Position numbers and translations under genes: made by a program. Positions 31,724 through 43,033 of a stretch of 64,000 nt of DNA are shown piece by piece. The stretch lies in assembly GCA_934777435.1 (NCBI GenBank), contig CAKVNK010000002.1:310001-374000 (forward strand), in the 5' to 3' direction. Positions within the stretch are counted from its first letter, which is position 1, and each line of letters opens with the position of its first letter. A model generated the notes under the pieces. The model had not been told where the DNA came from. It worked only from the letters and a program-made list of their open reading frames with translations, and did not search any database. The DNA comes from an uncultured Clostridia bacterium (GTDB taxonomy: Bacteria > Bacillota > Clostridia > Christensenellales > UBA1242).

Positions 31724-31764
31724 AAATGCGAAGAAAAATCTTCACTTAAAAGGAGACAATAACA

Positions 31765-32055
31765 TTGAACGGAAAACAAGTTGTTAATTTTATGGCTTAC
31801 ATTTCAGTTGCACTTATTGCAGTTGTGCTTATTGTAGGTAAATTGTTGGGCTGGTTGGTTAATGAAAATGTGTTAAATTTGCTTAACACCATTGCACAAA
31901 TCATTGCCTATATTATCACAGCAGTTTACGCATTTTGTTTTGCAAAAAGCAAACGTAACGTGGGCTGGATGATTGCTTATATTATTTTTGTTGTGCTTAT
32001 TATTGTGTTTGTTGGGCTTAACATTGCAGGCATTGTAAAGGCGTTCCAAGCATAA
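31765..32055 (+). CDS. Small membrane protein, 96 aa
   Basis: A 96-residue protein with three predicted membrane helices (about 10-28, 35-62 and 68-92). It starts with TTG, supported by an AAAAGGAGA site eight bases upstream; no ATG is available. I do not recognise the family. Its stop codon overlaps the start of the next gene by one base (TAATG), so the two membrane proteins are translationally coupled and may act together. Confidence 0.75.
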   Translation: MNGKQVVNFMAYISVALIAVVLIVGKLLGWLVNENVLNLLNTIAQIIAYIITAVYAFCFAKSKRNVGWMIAYIIFVVLIIVFVGLNIAGIVKAFQA

Positions 32056-32393
32056 TGAAAAAAATTGATTTAAAATTGCTTGGCATATTTGTTAGCCTTG
32101 CAATTAGCATTGTTTTGTTGATATGTAGCAAGTGGGCAAAGGTTTGCATTTTGCTTGCTTGTATTTTTATGGCAATCAGCATTGTACTTTTGGCAATATT
32201 TAGGCAATCACAATGGCAAAAAACCCTTATTGCAACCGAACAGGATATGCAAGAAAATGAAATTGATGATGAAGAATATGCCGAAGTGGAAAAATTGAAA
32301 AAGAAACTTGGTCGTAAACAAATTCGCATGCAATTTGTGCTTTATATTTGTGCGTTTTTGATTGTTTTGGCTGGTGTGTTTTCAATTTTATAA
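32055..32393 (+). CDS. Small membrane protein, 112 aa
   Basis: 112 residues with two N-terminal membrane helices (about 5-22 and 26-46), an acidic/basic cytoplasmic loop (EENDDEEYAEVEKLKKKLG-like, about 60-90) and a C-terminal helix (93-112). The family is unknown to me. It is coupled to the preceding membrane protein by a TAATG overlap. It lies just before tig but is separated from it by 210 bases and a promoter. Confidence 0.75.
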   Translation: MKKIDLKLLGIFVSLAISIVLLICSKWAKVCILLACIFMAISIVLLAIFRQSQWQKTLIATEQDMQENEIDDEEYAEVEKLKKKLGRKQIRMQFVLYICAFLIVLAGVFSIL

Positions 32394-32529
32394 CAAGTGC
32401 TGGGCTAAATGCCTATTAATGGAATAAATCAAATAAGCAAAAGTTTATAATACTATTTAAGTAAATGATATATGAATTTTACAAGCATCAAAAACAAAAA
32501 ATGTTTAGTGTAAAATGCTTGCAAATTGA

Positions 32530-32558
32530 TTTACAAACTTAAAAGAGTGTGCTACAAT
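32530..32558 (+). promoter_or_regulatory. Promoter of tig
   Basis: TTTACA at 32530 and TACAAT at 32553 with a 17-base spacer, about 40 bases before the tig start. Confidence 0.7.
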
Positions 32559-32603
32559 GTGGCAGAAATTTTTAAATTAGCCTTATGGCTGTAAGGAGAA
32601 AAA

Positions 32604-33887
32604 ATGAAATACGAATTAGAGAAAAAAGAGAATGGATTGTATGTCGCCAATGTTAACTTGACAGCATCAGAGTGGGACAACGCCCTTAACAACGCTTATG
32701 AAAAAAATAAAGGTAAATACAGTGTGCCTGGTTTTAGAAAGGGTCATGCTCCACGTAACATTATTGAAAAGAATTATGGTGTTGGCGTGTTTTTAAACGA
32801 AGCATTGGACGAAGTTTATTACACAACTTATACAACAATTTTGCGTGAACATGAAGATGTACGCCCAGTTGAAGCACCAGCATTGGATATTCAAAAATTG
32901 GACGAAAATGGTTTGGAATTCACCCTTAAAATCAGTTGTGTGCCAGATTTTGAATTAGCACAATACAAAGGTTTGACATTTACAAAACAAAAAGTTGAAG
33001 TAACAGAAGACCAAATTAAAGAAGAAATTGAACACGAATTATTGCGTGCTTCACGTTTGGTTGAAACAAACAAACCAGTTAAAAATGACGATTTTGTAAC
33101 TCTGGACTTTGATGGTTATATTGACGGCAAGGCTTTTGATGGTGGTAAAGCAGAAAACTACCAACTTAAAATTGGTTCTCACACATTTATTGACACTTTT
33201 GAAGACCAACTTGTCGGTTTAAACATTGGTGACAAAAAAGATGTTGTTGTAACTTTCCCAGCAGACTATCATGTTGCAGAATTGGCAGGCAAACCAGCCA
33301 CATTTAAGGTTGAAATTAAAAATGTGCGTGAACGTATTATGCCAGAACTTAATGAAGAATTTGTTTCAAACAGCACAGAATTTGAAACTGTTGATGAATT
33401 TAAAGCAAGCATTAAGGATAGACTTGTAAAACAAGCAGAACAACACGCTGACATTGAACTTGACAATGATATGTTAGATAAAATCATTGATGATACAAAC
33501 GTAACTGTTCCTGATGTTTTGGCAGAAGACGAAACAAAACGTCAAATTCAAAATATGGAAGCACAAATGCGTTATCAAGGCATTGATTTAGAAGCATATG
33601 CAAAATACATTGGCAAAACTGTTGATGAACTTAAAGCAGAAATCAAAGTTCAAGCAACACGTAATGTTAAAGCAAGATTAGTGCTTGAAAAACTTATCAA
33701 AACCGAAAACCTTGACGTAACAGAAAAGGATATCGACAATAAACTTGAAGAAATGGCAAAAAATGTTGGTAAAACTGTGGAAGAATACAAAAAACAAGTT
33801 AATGATTCTATGGTAAACCAAATTGCAAACGATTTGCTTATGAAGAAAATTGTTGATTTCTTGCACGCAAACAACGAAATCAAATAA
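32604..33887 (+). CDS. tig: Trigger factor
   Basis: 427 residues, typical length. This ribosome-bound chaperone receives nascent chains at the exit tunnel. The ribosome-docking signature GFRKGHAPR is at 43-51. The FKBP-type peptidyl-prolyl isomerase domain lies at about 150-245 (VTLDFDGYIDGKAFDGG), and the helical C-terminal domain holds substrate. GTAAGGAGA precedes the ATG. Downstream come clpP and clpX, the classical tig-clpP-clpX order. Confidence 0.96.
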   Translation: MKYELEKKENGLYVANVNLTASEWDNALNNAYEKNKGKYSVPGFRKGHAPRNIIEKNYGVGVFLNEALDEVYYTTYTTILREHEDVRPVEAPALDIQKLDENGLEFTLKISCVPDFELAQYKGLTFTKQKVEVTEDQIKEEIEHELLRASRLVETNKPVKNDDFVTLDFDGYIDGKAFDGGKAENYQLKIGSHTFIDTFEDQLVGLNIGDKKDVVVTFPADYHVAELAGKPATFKVEIKNVRERIMPELNEEFVSNSTEFETVDEFKASIKDRLVKQAEQHADIELDNDMLDKIIDDTNVTVPDVLAEDETKRQIQNMEAQMRYQGIDLEAYAKYIGKTVDELKAEIKVQATRNVKARLVLEKLIKTENLDVTEKDIDNKLEEMAKNVGKTVEEYKKQVNDSMVNQIANDLLMKKIVDFLHANNEIK

Positions 33888-33968
33888 TTTAACCAAACTT
33901 TAAACTTTTAACAAAAGTTAAACCACCTAAAAGTTAGAATTTTAGCATTTTCCAAAAGGAGAGTATTG

Positions 33969-34547
33969 ATGTTAATTCCTATGGTTATTGACCAAGTTGG
34001 TAGCAACGAACGTAGTTATGATATTTACAGCCGTTTGTTGGAAGACAGAATTGTGTTCCTTTCAGGCGAAATTAACGACCAAATGGCTAACACTGTTGTT
34101 GCTCAACTGATTTACCTTGAAGGTAAAAACCCAGATAAAGATATATTTATGTATATCAACAGCCCAGGTGGTAGTGTAACCGCTGGTATGGCAATTTATG
34201 ATACAATGCAATATATTAAATGCGATGTGTCTACAATTTGTATCGGTATGGCAGCAAGCATGGCTGCGGTGATTTTGTCAAGCGGTGCAAAGGGTAAACG
34301 TATTTGCTTGCCACACAGTGAAGTGATGATTCATCAACCACTTGGCGGGACACAAGGTCAAGCAAGTGATATTTTGCTTCACGCTAAACATATTGAAAAA
34401 ACACGTGAAACATTAAACAAAATCCTTGCTGAAAACACTGGCAAAGAAATGGACACCATTTCCAAAGATACTGACAGGGATAATTTCCTTGATGCAAAAC
34501 AAGCAGTTAAATATGGTTTGGTGGATAAAATTTTTAACAAACGTTAA
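33969..34547 (+). CDS. clpP: ATP-dependent Clp protease proteolytic subunit
   Basis: 192 residues. ClpP forms the double-heptamer serine protease chamber fed by ClpX. The catalytic triad aligns with the standard numbering: S97 in GMAAS, H122 in MIHQPLGG and D171 in TDRD. The glycine-rich oxyanion segment NSPGGSV is at 64-70. ATG 33969 is preferred over the TTG one codon earlier for its spacing from AAAAGGAGAG. A terminator separates it from clpX, so clpX may need its own promoter. Confidence 0.97.
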   Translation: MLIPMVIDQVGSNERSYDIYSRLLEDRIVFLSGEINDQMANTVVAQLIYLEGKNPDKDIFMYINSPGGSVTAGMAIYDTMQYIKCDVSTICIGMAASMAAVILSSGAKGKRICLPHSEVMIHQPLGGTQGQASDILLHAKHIEKTRETLNKILAENTGKEMDTISKDTDRDNFLDAKQAVKYGLVDKIFNKR

Positions 34548-34550
34548 AAA

Positions 34551-34578
34551 AAGTGCAGGCACCAAACACCTGCATTTT
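34551..34578 (+). terminator. Terminator between clpP and clpX
   Basis: TGCAGG and CCTGCA pair around a nine-base loop, followed by five T. It may only partly stop transcription into clpX. Confidence 0.75.
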
Positions 34579-34733
34579 TGTTGTGTTTAACAGCAAGCAC
34601 ACAAAATATTAAAACAAAACAAAGGTATGCTTTAAAGGTATATTTAATTTGTTTTAACCTAATATATTATTGTAAACTATATTGCATTTGGGTTGGCTTA
34701 ACTGTTAAACCAAAAGCACAAAAGGGGATAAAT

Positions 34734-36008
34734 TTGAGAGAAATTGAAACAATATGTTCATTTTGCGGACGTCCTGCACGTGAATTGACCGATATTATCA
34801 GCAACCCAGAAGGCGATTGCTTTATTTGTAAAGATTGTCTAAACATTTGCCGAGATTTGATGGACTACACCCACAAAACAAAGCAAGCAGAACAAAACCA
34901 ATTTATTGAATTGCCAAAGCCACAAGAAATCAAACAAAAGTTGGACGATTTTATTATCGGGCAAGACGAAGTTAAAAAGATTTTGGCAGTGTCTGTTTAT
35001 AATCATTATAAACGCATAAATTATAACCTTGTAAAGCATGATAACAACCAAGATGAAATTGAACTTGAAAAAAGCAATGTGCTTTTGGTTGGACCTAGCG
35101 GAAGTGGTAAAACTTTGCTTGCAAAAACACTTGCAAAAACACTTAAAGTTCCGTTTGCAAGCAGTGATGCAACCGCATTAACTGAAGCCGGTTATGTTGG
35201 TGATGACGTTGAAAATATTTTGTTAAAACTGATTCAAAATGCGGATTACGATATTGAAAAAGCACAACGTGGCATTATCTATATTGACGAAATTGATAAA
35301 ATTGCGCGTAAAACACAAAATGTTTCAATCACACGTGACGTAAGTGGCGAAGGTGTGCAACAAGCCTTGCTTAAAATTTTAGAAGGCACAGTTGCAAGCG
35401 TCCCACCACAGGGCGGACGTAAACACCCACAACAAGAAAATATCAAAATTGACACAACAAATATCTTGTTTATTTGTGGTGGGGCATTTGTTGGTTTGGA
35501 TAAAATTATTGCAGAACGCAAAGGTGCAAGCCAACTTGGTTTTGGTATGGATGTTAAATCAAAAGCGGAAAGCGAAAGCAACAACAAATTTGAAGATATA
35601 CAGCCACAAGACCTTATTAAATTCGGTATGATACCAGAATTTGTTGGTCGTTTGCCTATTGTTGCTACTTTGGATAGTTTAGACGAAACCGCTTTGGAAC
35701 GTATTTTGGTTGAACCTAAAAATGCAATCACAAAACAATATGTTCAAATGTTTAAAATGGACGGCATAGATTTGCAATTTGACCCAAAAGCAATCAAAGC
35801 AGTTGCGCGCCGTGCCATTGAACTTAAAACTGGTGCACGTGGACTTCGCACAATTTTGGAAGAACGTATGCTTGATGTAATGTACAGCGTACATTTTGAA
35901 GAAAATATAAAGAAAATTGTAGTAACAGAAGACTTTATATTGAAGAAAGGTCAGCCAGAGATAGTGCAAGAAAAAGCCAAAATGAAGCCACACAAAAAGA
36001 CAGCGTAA
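34734..36008 (+). CDS. clpX: ATP-dependent Clp protease ATPase subunit ClpX
   Basis: 424 residues. ClpX unfolds tagged proteins and threads them into ClpP. The zinc-binding domain has C8, C11, C32 and C35. The Walker A motif is GPSGSGKT at 120-127 and Walker B is IYIDEID at 182-188; GYVGDDVE at 153-160 is the pore loop region. Translation most likely starts at TTG 34734 after AAAAGGGGA, which gives the family N-terminus; upstream codons in the frame would add 52 residues unlike ClpX. A terminator overlaps the stop codon. Confidence 0.96.
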   Translation: MREIETICSFCGRPARELTDIISNPEGDCFICKDCLNICRDLMDYTHKTKQAEQNQFIELPKPQEIKQKLDDFIIGQDEVKKILAVSVYNHYKRINYNLVKHDNNQDEIELEKSNVLLVGPSGSGKTLLAKTLAKTLKVPFASSDATALTEAGYVGDDVENILLKLIQNADYDIEKAQRGIIYIDEIDKIARKTQNVSITRDVSGEGVQQALLKILEGTVASVPPQGGRKHPQQENIKIDTTNILFICGGAFVGLDKIIAERKGASQLGFGMDVKSKAESESNNKFEDIQPQDLIKFGMIPEFVGRLPIVATLDSLDETALERILVEPKNAITKQYVQMFKMDGIDLQFDPKAIKAVARRAIELKTGARGLRTILEERMLDVMYSVHFEENIKKIVVTEDFILKKGQPEIVQEKAKMKPHKKTA

Positions 36009-36024
36009 GTGCTGTCTTTTTTTC
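35998..36024 (+). terminator. clpX terminator overlapping its stop codon
   Basis: AGACAGC and GCTGTCT with a six-base loop that contains the TAA stop, then seven T. Confidence 0.9.
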
Positions 36025-36083
36025 TTTATATTTAATCAAACATTTTGCTTTCAACTTGCTTTGTAAAATGAAAATTGGTTGTG

Positions 36084-37082
36084 TTAAATTTGTGTTGTTG
36101 AAGGGGTTTTTATAAATTCTTCTAAATTGTCAAGTTTGGCAACTTTATCAATCAATTCAAGATTTAAATAATACCTTTCTTTATCTGTTAGAGTTTCTGC
36201 TTTATGTTTGCTATAAAATTTTGCTTTCAAACTAGTTAGAAATTCAAATCTTTTATGTTCATCAACTTTCATTTGTGCTAAACGTGGCACAAGATTGCCT
36301 TGCAAATAGGTGTATCCTAAACTATTTAAATAATCAACTAAACTTAAATTGTGTAATATTGAGATTTTAAGCAGGCGGTAATACAGTCCTTTTTGATTAA
36401 CCAAAGAAGAATCAATATTTTTGCTTGGATATAATTGCTCCAATTCTGCCACAGTTTTGGCTTCATCAATTTGCTTGTAGCCTTGTTTTTGCATACGGCT
36501 GTTGGTAAAACCTAAAATATCAATAATTTCAATCATAGATAAAGCAGGGTAGCGATAACGTTTTAAATGTCTAAGCATTTCATAAAGGTCAGTGTTATCA
36601 CGTCTTATACCTGTTATATCACCACTAGGATAAGCCATACGCAAGCGTTCAACCAATGCGTTTTCATAGTCTAAATTGATGTTTGCTTCTTTTAACCTAT
36701 ATCCAGTTGTGACAACCAAAAAGTCGTATAAACAACTGTGATGTTTTGTTGACAAAGTTGCCAATTTACCATATGTTTCAGGTTTGCTTGCTTTAAAACT
36801 TGTGGTTTTATCAACATAATTGTTTTCGTCACTTAAATCTTGCAAGTCTGAAACGATTTCAAGATATGTTTGATAATCTGGGTCAAATTCAATACCACAC
36901 ATTTTATAAATATCGGCTGACGAATATTCAACGCCATCACGCTTTGAAAGTTTTTCTTTTACGTGTTGTAAATAGTCGTAATATGCCAACTGCCTTTTAG
37001 GTTGGTAGATGTTGCCACCAGCATTGATGTGGGTGTTTATTCTTTTTGTTAATTCTTCAATAGGGTTATCAATTTTTTTCAT
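36084..37082 (-). CDS. Hypothetical helical-repeat protein, 332 aa
   Basis: I do not recognise this 332-residue soluble protein. It is strongly helical, and short related segments recur, each ending with Leu-Gly/Thr-Gly-Phe/Tyr: YDFLVVTTGYRL near 125, MIEIIDILGFTNSR near 190 and LVDYLNSLGYTYL near 255. These could be repeats of a 60-70 residue helical unit. There is no signal peptide or catalytic motif. It stands alone on the minus strand between clpX and the Smr gene, converging on clpX. Confidence 0.75.
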   Translation of the reverse strand: MKKIDNPIEELTKRINTHINAGGNIYQPKRQLAYYDYLQHVKEKLSKRDGVEYSSADIYKMCGIEFDPDYQTYLEIVSDLQDLSDENNYVDKTTSFKASKPETYGKLATLSTKHHSCLYDFLVVTTGYRLKEANINLDYENALVERLRMAYPSGDITGIRRDNTDLYEMLRHLKRYRYPALSMIEIIDILGFTNSRMQKQGYKQIDEAKTVAELEQLYPSKNIDSSLVNQKGLYYRLLKISILHNLSLVDYLNSLGYTYLQGNLVPRLAQMKVDEHKRFEFLTSLKAKFYSKHKAETLTDKERYYLNLELIDKVAKLDNLEEFIKTPSTTQI

Positions 37083-37281
37083 ATTTTTATGATAAAACCT
37101 AAAAGATAATTTGTCAATATTAAATTAAAAAAAATTAATCAATCAGTTTTTAATAGAGTGGCTGTTTTGATAGTCAATGGTGGCACAATTATTTAAATTT
37201 GCACTTTTTAATATTGTTTTTAGTGCTTAAAGTTTTAAAATGTTTGCAACAAAATTTAAAATGCAGTATCATTTTATTATT

Positions 37282-37623
37282 ATGAAATTGATAACTATTG
37301 ATATTAAAAGTGAACAACAGACTGTAAAGCAAGCCATTGCCGAATTTTTGGTTGAATTAGACGCTTGCCGTAAAGGTGGATACAGAGTGCTTAAAGTTAT
37401 TCATGGATATGGTAGCCATGGCGTAGGTGGTGCAATCAAACGAGAGTTTTTACATGAGTGTCAAAACCTTAAAGGGCGTGGCAAGATAGAGGATTATGTT
37501 TGTTGCGATAACTGGACAGAACGCAACATAACACGCAAAATTGCAATAAATTATTGCCCAGATTTGCTTGCGGATAGAGAATTGTATTTGCTTAATCCTG
37601 GGTGTAGCATTGTGATTGTTTGA
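37282..37623 (+). CDS. Smr-domain protein
   Basis: About 113 residues. The core VIHGYGSHGVGGAIKREF (around residues 37-54) is the HGxGxGxL-like glycine motif of the Smr domain, the nuclease module of MutS2 and stand-alone Smr proteins acting on branched DNA or on mRNA of collided ribosomes. The start is uncertain: ATG 37282 gives the usual N-terminus, while ATG at 37261 or 37240 would add 7 or 14 residues; no strong ribosome-binding site decides. The C-terminal 40 residues (from about EDYVCC) are less typical. Confidence 0.8.
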   Translation: MKLITIDIKSEQQTVKQAIAEFLVELDACRKGGYRVLKVIHGYGSHGVGGAIKREFLHECQNLKGRGKIEDYVCCDNWTERNITRKIAINYCPDLLADRELYLLNPGCSIVIV

Positions 37624-37790
37624 TGCTGTACGGCTTAAATTTGCTAGTTATTGACAGTAAAATATAAAATGAAACAACAAATTGTTTTCTTTTTAAGCGT
37701 TTTTGTGGCATAATAAAAATATAAATATATTTTTGCGTGGTAAAATAACACTAAAATCAGCAAAAGCCAACGCAAAACAAAGGGGTGTAT

Positions 37791-39635
37791 ATGGGCAAAC
37801 GTATTGGTCAAATTGAAAGAAAATACAAACGCCGTAGTGGGCTGGGTTCATTTTTATTCGGCTCGTTTATTGGTATTTTATTAGGTATAGGCATAGTGGC
37901 AGGTTTGGGTGCACTTATTTATTTTAAAGCGTCACCAGAATGGATAAACCGCACATTTAAAACCAACATTGATTTAGGCAGTGAAGATTTAAACAAAATC
38001 ACTTTAAGCCAAGCGGTAAATAAAGCAATTTACATTTCAAACAATCGTGACACTTACACTTTGGCAGATTTTGAACACGATTTTAACTATGAATTGCCAA
38101 AAGAAATTAAAGGTATCAATATTGAAAAACTTAAAACAAGGCCTTTAACAGAATTGGGTAAAGGGATTACAGATGTTTTAAATGATGTTTCTGTTAATGA
38201 TTTAGACCAACTTTACACTCCAACTGGAGATGTTGAAAAATTGTTAGATGACGAGTTAACATTATATGTTAAAACTGGTTATTTAAACGGTGATAAAGTT
38301 TATGCTGATAAAGATTGCACGGAAGAAGTCGAATTTGCGACAATCCAAAATGGTGGTGTTCAAATCAAAGATATGAACAAAGTGCCAGTTGACAACAAAG
38401 TTACATTTGGTTTAAAAGACGTTCCGGTTTTGCAAGGCTTGCCAGTATATATCACACATATTGGTGATAATATGACAATCAAACGTCTTGAAACCGCTTT
38501 TGGCATTGTTATGCCTTCAATCATCAAAATCAGTGATGAAGATAAGAAAGTTAAAAAGATTAATGACCTTGGTGATATTATTGATAATATGTACTTGGCA
38601 GATTTCCTTGACTATGAGTATGACGCAACCGCTGATAAAGTTTATAAAACAGTGGACGGTGTTAAAACAGAAGTGACTGGTGCAGTTGCAACTATCTCTA
38701 AAAAGAAAGTTAAAGAACTTAACACCTTGGAAGGCACAATCCAAACAATGCGTGTTTATGAAGTGTTAAATTACACATTATCAAGCGGCAAATATTATGA
38801 TAATGGCACAGAAGTTACAGGTATAATGTCAAAGATTGCAGGATATACTGTTGGCACACTTTCAAGCGATATTCAAGGGCTTTCTATTGCTGATATTATG
38901 GACTATACTGTTTCAGGCAACACTGTAACAGACAAAAACGGCAACCCAGTAACTGGCGTTTTAAAAGTTATTGCAAACTTAACAGTTGGTAATATGGCAG
39001 ACCAATTACAATCAAAAATCAATGATATGACAATCGCAGATGTGTTAGATTACACCATTTCAGGTAGCACTGTAACAGACAAAAACGGCAACCCAGTAAC
39101 TGGCGTGCTTAAATGTATTGTAGACCTTAAAATCGGCAATATGGGCACAGGCTTGCAAACAAAGATTGATAGTATGGCATTGGCTGATGTGCTTGGCTAT
39201 GAAGTGCGTGACGGCAAAGTTTATAAAAGCACCACTCAAATCACTGGGCTTATGGCAACATTGGTTAAAAAGAATATAACAGTGTCTGGCTTATCAGATG
39301 CGATAAACGACCTTAAAATATTCGAAGCACTTGACTACACTTTGGATACAGCAACCTCAAAATATTATAAGGATGCAAACAACAATGGCGTTATGGATGC
39401 TGGGGAAGAAGTGACAGGTGTGCTTTCAATCATCGATTTAACAGATAAAGTAAGCAATCTTTCAACACAAATTTCATCTGTCCTTACTGGTGAAAGGGCA
39501 AAAACATTAAAAGAACTTCAGTCAGCAGGCTTAATTGATAAAAACCTTGACTTAAACAAAAAGATTGCTGGCACAAATGTTGTGCTTGGTGATTGCACAT
39601 TAGATAGTTTGCTTGCAAATATTCCAACAGAATAA
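37791..39635 (+). CDS. Membrane-anchored repeat protein, 614 aa
   Basis: 614 residues. A basic N-terminus and one membrane helix (about 22-45) without an obvious cleavage site anchor a long extracellular part. From about residue 255 it consists of at least six related units of about 49-65 residues, each with an ADVLDY-like motif followed by a short hairpin and VTGVL. Two units are so close that 39 bases (from 38921 and from 39068) are identical, 147 bases apart. An EF-hand/dockerin-like loop (DANNNGVMDAGEE) lies near residue 535 and may bind calcium. ATG 37791 is preferred over the GTG two codons upstream, which overlaps the AAAGGGG site. No sorting signal is present and the function is unknown. 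Confidence 0.85.
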   Translation: MGKRIGQIERKYKRRSGLGSFLFGSFIGILLGIGIVAGLGALIYFKASPEWINRTFKTNIDLGSEDLNKITLSQAVNKAIYISNNRDTYTLADFEHDFNYELPKEIKGINIEKLKTRPLTELGKGITDVLNDVSVNDLDQLYTPTGDVEKLLDDELTLYVKTGYLNGDKVYADKDCTEEVEFATIQNGGVQIKDMNKVPVDNKVTFGLKDVPVLQGLPVYITHIGDNMTIKRLETAFGIVMPSIIKISDEDKKVKKINDLGDIIDNMYLADFLDYEYDATADKVYKTVDGVKTEVTGAVATISKKKVKELNTLEGTIQTMRVYEVLNYTLSSGKYYDNGTEVTGIMSKIAGYTVGTLSSDIQGLSIADIMDYTVSGNTVTDKNGNPVTGVLKVIANLTVGNMADQLQSKINDMTIADVLDYTISGSTVTDKNGNPVTGVLKCIVDLKIGNMGTGLQTKIDSMALADVLGYEVRDGKVYKSTTQITGLMATLVKKNITVSGLSDAINDLKIFEALDYTLDTATSKYYKDANNNGVMDAGEEVTGVLSIIDLTDKVSNLSTQISSVLTGERAKTLKELQSAGLIDKNLDLNKKIAGTNVVLGDCTLDSLLANIPTE

Positions 39636-39669
39636 CAAACCAAACAAACTGACATAAATTTAATACTTA

Positions 39670-39708
39670 AATGCGTGTAAACTATAAAGTAAAGCACGCA
39701 TTTTTTTA
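39670..39708 (+). terminator. Intrinsic terminator
   Basis: ATGCGTG and CACGCAT pair around a 17-base loop, followed by seven T. Confidence 0.85.
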
Positions 39709-39886
39709 TTGTGTCAACTATAAGATGCATTTTAATTTCTATATACGGATATATACAATATGTAATAAATAAGAAGAATCAAAGGGCAAAACTTGCTATT
39801 TACACCGATAAATAGGCTAAAAATAGCATATTTTAAAAGAATTTAAAAAAAATTGAAAAAATTTTAAAAAAAGTTTGCAAAAACCT

Positions 39887-39915
39887 TTGACAATAGTTTT
39901 GTGGTGTGTTATTAT
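39887..39915 (+). promoter_or_regulatory. 16S rRNA promoter P1
   Basis: TTGACA at 39887 and TATTAT at 39910 with an exact 17-base spacer. The 50 bases upstream are phased A and T tracts, as in UP elements of rRNA promoters. Confidence 0.85.
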
Positions 39916-40019
39916 AGCAATGCTTTTGAATTATCAAGGCATTTTTTAAGGCCAAATAAACCTTAACACTAAAATTTAAAAAATTTTTAAAAAATATTAA
40001 AAAAGTTTTAAAAAAAGTG

Positions 40020-40048
40020 TTGACAAAAGGTTTAAAATGTGGTATCTT
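40020..40048 (+). promoter_or_regulatory. 16S rRNA promoter P2
   Basis: TTGACA at 40020 and TATCTT at 40043 with a 17-base spacer, again behind an A/T-tract block similar to that of P1. The leader from here to the 16S start is about 225 bases and carries small hairpins, for example at 40256-40269. Confidence 0.82.
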
Positions 40049-40283
40049 AATCTTGCGCTTGAAATAAAGGGGCACCAAAAGTGCTTAAATTCAAGGGCCA
40101 AACCGATAAGGTTTGTTTGAACAATTTATATCTTAATAGGTACTATGGTAAGAAATTTGATTTGAACAAAACAAAGTTTCTGCCAATTCCAAGTTTTTTG
40201 AACAACGAAAATTAGCCAAGCTTAATGAGCAAGGTATTTACAAAGATTGTTTGTTTATCGTAAGATAAATTTTCAATACCATT

Positions 40284-41852
<1,569 letters not shown>

Positions 41853-41985
41853 AAAGAGCATATCTTTAAAGTCGACTTGATAACTTAAAGTTATCTTGAA
41901 TAGTGTGAGTGAACATAACACTCGATAAAAAAATATGGGAACAGAAAACGTGATGTACCTTTAAGTTTAAGATATAAATACTAAA

Positions 41986-42018
41986 AAGAACGAGATTAAC
42001 CCTCTCGTTCTTTTTTTA
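41986..42018 (+). terminator. Terminator of the stand-alone 16S transcript
   Basis: AGAACGAGA and TCTCGTTCT form a perfect nine-base-pair stem with a seven-base loop and eight T. It closes the 16S transcription unit before any other rRNA gene. Confidence 0.94.
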
Positions 42019-42156
42019 TGCTTTTTTTAAATTGTGTTCATTATAATTTATCTACATAACCTATTGTTTATATACAATATAATAACATTTATTTGCTGTG
42101 TTATGTTGAGTTGGTGGTTAGTTAAACTGATTTAGTTTGATTTGGTTTTATTTAAT

Positions 42157-42195
42157 TTGACAGATTTGACAAAATAGCATATATGTGTTAACATT
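42157..42195 (+). promoter_or_regulatory. Two overlapping promoters before the gene at 42201
   Basis: TTGACA occurs at 42157 and again at 42166. The first pairs with TATATG at 42180 and the second with TAACAT at 42189, each with a 17-base spacer. Which is used cannot be told. Confidence 0.6.
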
Positions 42196-42200
42196 TTATT

Positions 42201-42938
42201 ATGATTGAAGAAACAAAAAACCCTGAAACAAAAAAATTAACACCTGAAGAATTGAAAAAAGCAAGAGTAGAAGCCGACCGTAAATACCTGATTGAAGGTG
42301 TTAAACAAATGAAAGAACGTGAATTTGAAATTTTGCCAGACAGTGTTAAAGAAAGCATAAATAAATTTGTCAGCATTGCATTGGAAAATAATATGTCAAC
42401 AGAAGAAGTGATATACTGTGTTAGATTTATGCCAGCAGACCAAGCAGAACAAATTTGTGATAGATTGAGATATGCGTATGATGGCGTTAGAGGCAGTGAT
42501 AGTGATTTTGATGAAGAACAAGATAAAGTCCTGAAAAACCCTTATCAACATTTGGATAGCATGCTTTGTAGAATATATGCTGAAGATTTTGTTAGGGCTT
42601 GTGATAAGTCAAAAGATGGAATGCCAAAAGTATTATCAGTTACAGCGTATAGGCAGTTGTATAAAAGAAATAAAGAAAAACGTTTTTTATCTTATTATGA
42701 ATTGTTTATGATATTAAACGGTATGCATATTTCAACTATTCCATTAGTATTGAAAAATGCAGAACAACCTGATGATAAATATTATAAAATTGTAAAAGCA
42801 TTGCACGCTGTACGTTGGAATGTAAAATATAGAAACTGTGAATATAAAATGTTGTGTGATTTGCACCAAGATTTTGTAAACGATGCCCTTGAAATTCAAG
42901 CTGAAGTTTTGGCAAAGCGCAACACAATAAATGTTTAA
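42201..42938 (+). CDS. Hypothetical protein, 245 aa
   Basis: A 245-residue soluble, charged, largely helical protein that I cannot assign. It has no signal peptide, membrane segment or known catalytic motif. The start lies only a few bases after the predicted transcript start, with no clear ribosome-binding site, so it may be translated from a near-leaderless mRNA. It is a single-gene unit between the 16S terminator and its own terminator. Confidence 0.72.
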   Translation: MIEETKNPETKKLTPEELKKARVEADRKYLIEGVKQMKEREFEILPDSVKESINKFVSIALENNMSTEEVIYCVRFMPADQAEQICDRLRYAYDGVRGSDSDFDEEQDKVLKNPYQHLDSMLCRIYAEDFVRACDKSKDGMPKVLSVTAYRQLYKRNKEKRFLSYYELFMILNGMHISTIPLVLKNAEQPDDKYYKIVKALHAVRWNVKYRNCEYKMLCDLHQDFVNDALEIQAEVLAKRNTINV

Positions 42939-42964
42939 AATAGGCAATTTTGCCTATTTTTTTT
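42937..42964 (+). terminator. Intrinsic terminator
   Basis: AAATAGGCAA and TTGCCTATTT pair almost without a loop, followed by eight T, directly at the stop codon of the preceding gene. Confidence 0.88.
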
Positions 42965-43033
42965 GTTTGAAAAATTCATTTAAACAAAGTAAAATAATAG
43001 AGTTAAAGTAAATAAATATGATATACTAATTTT

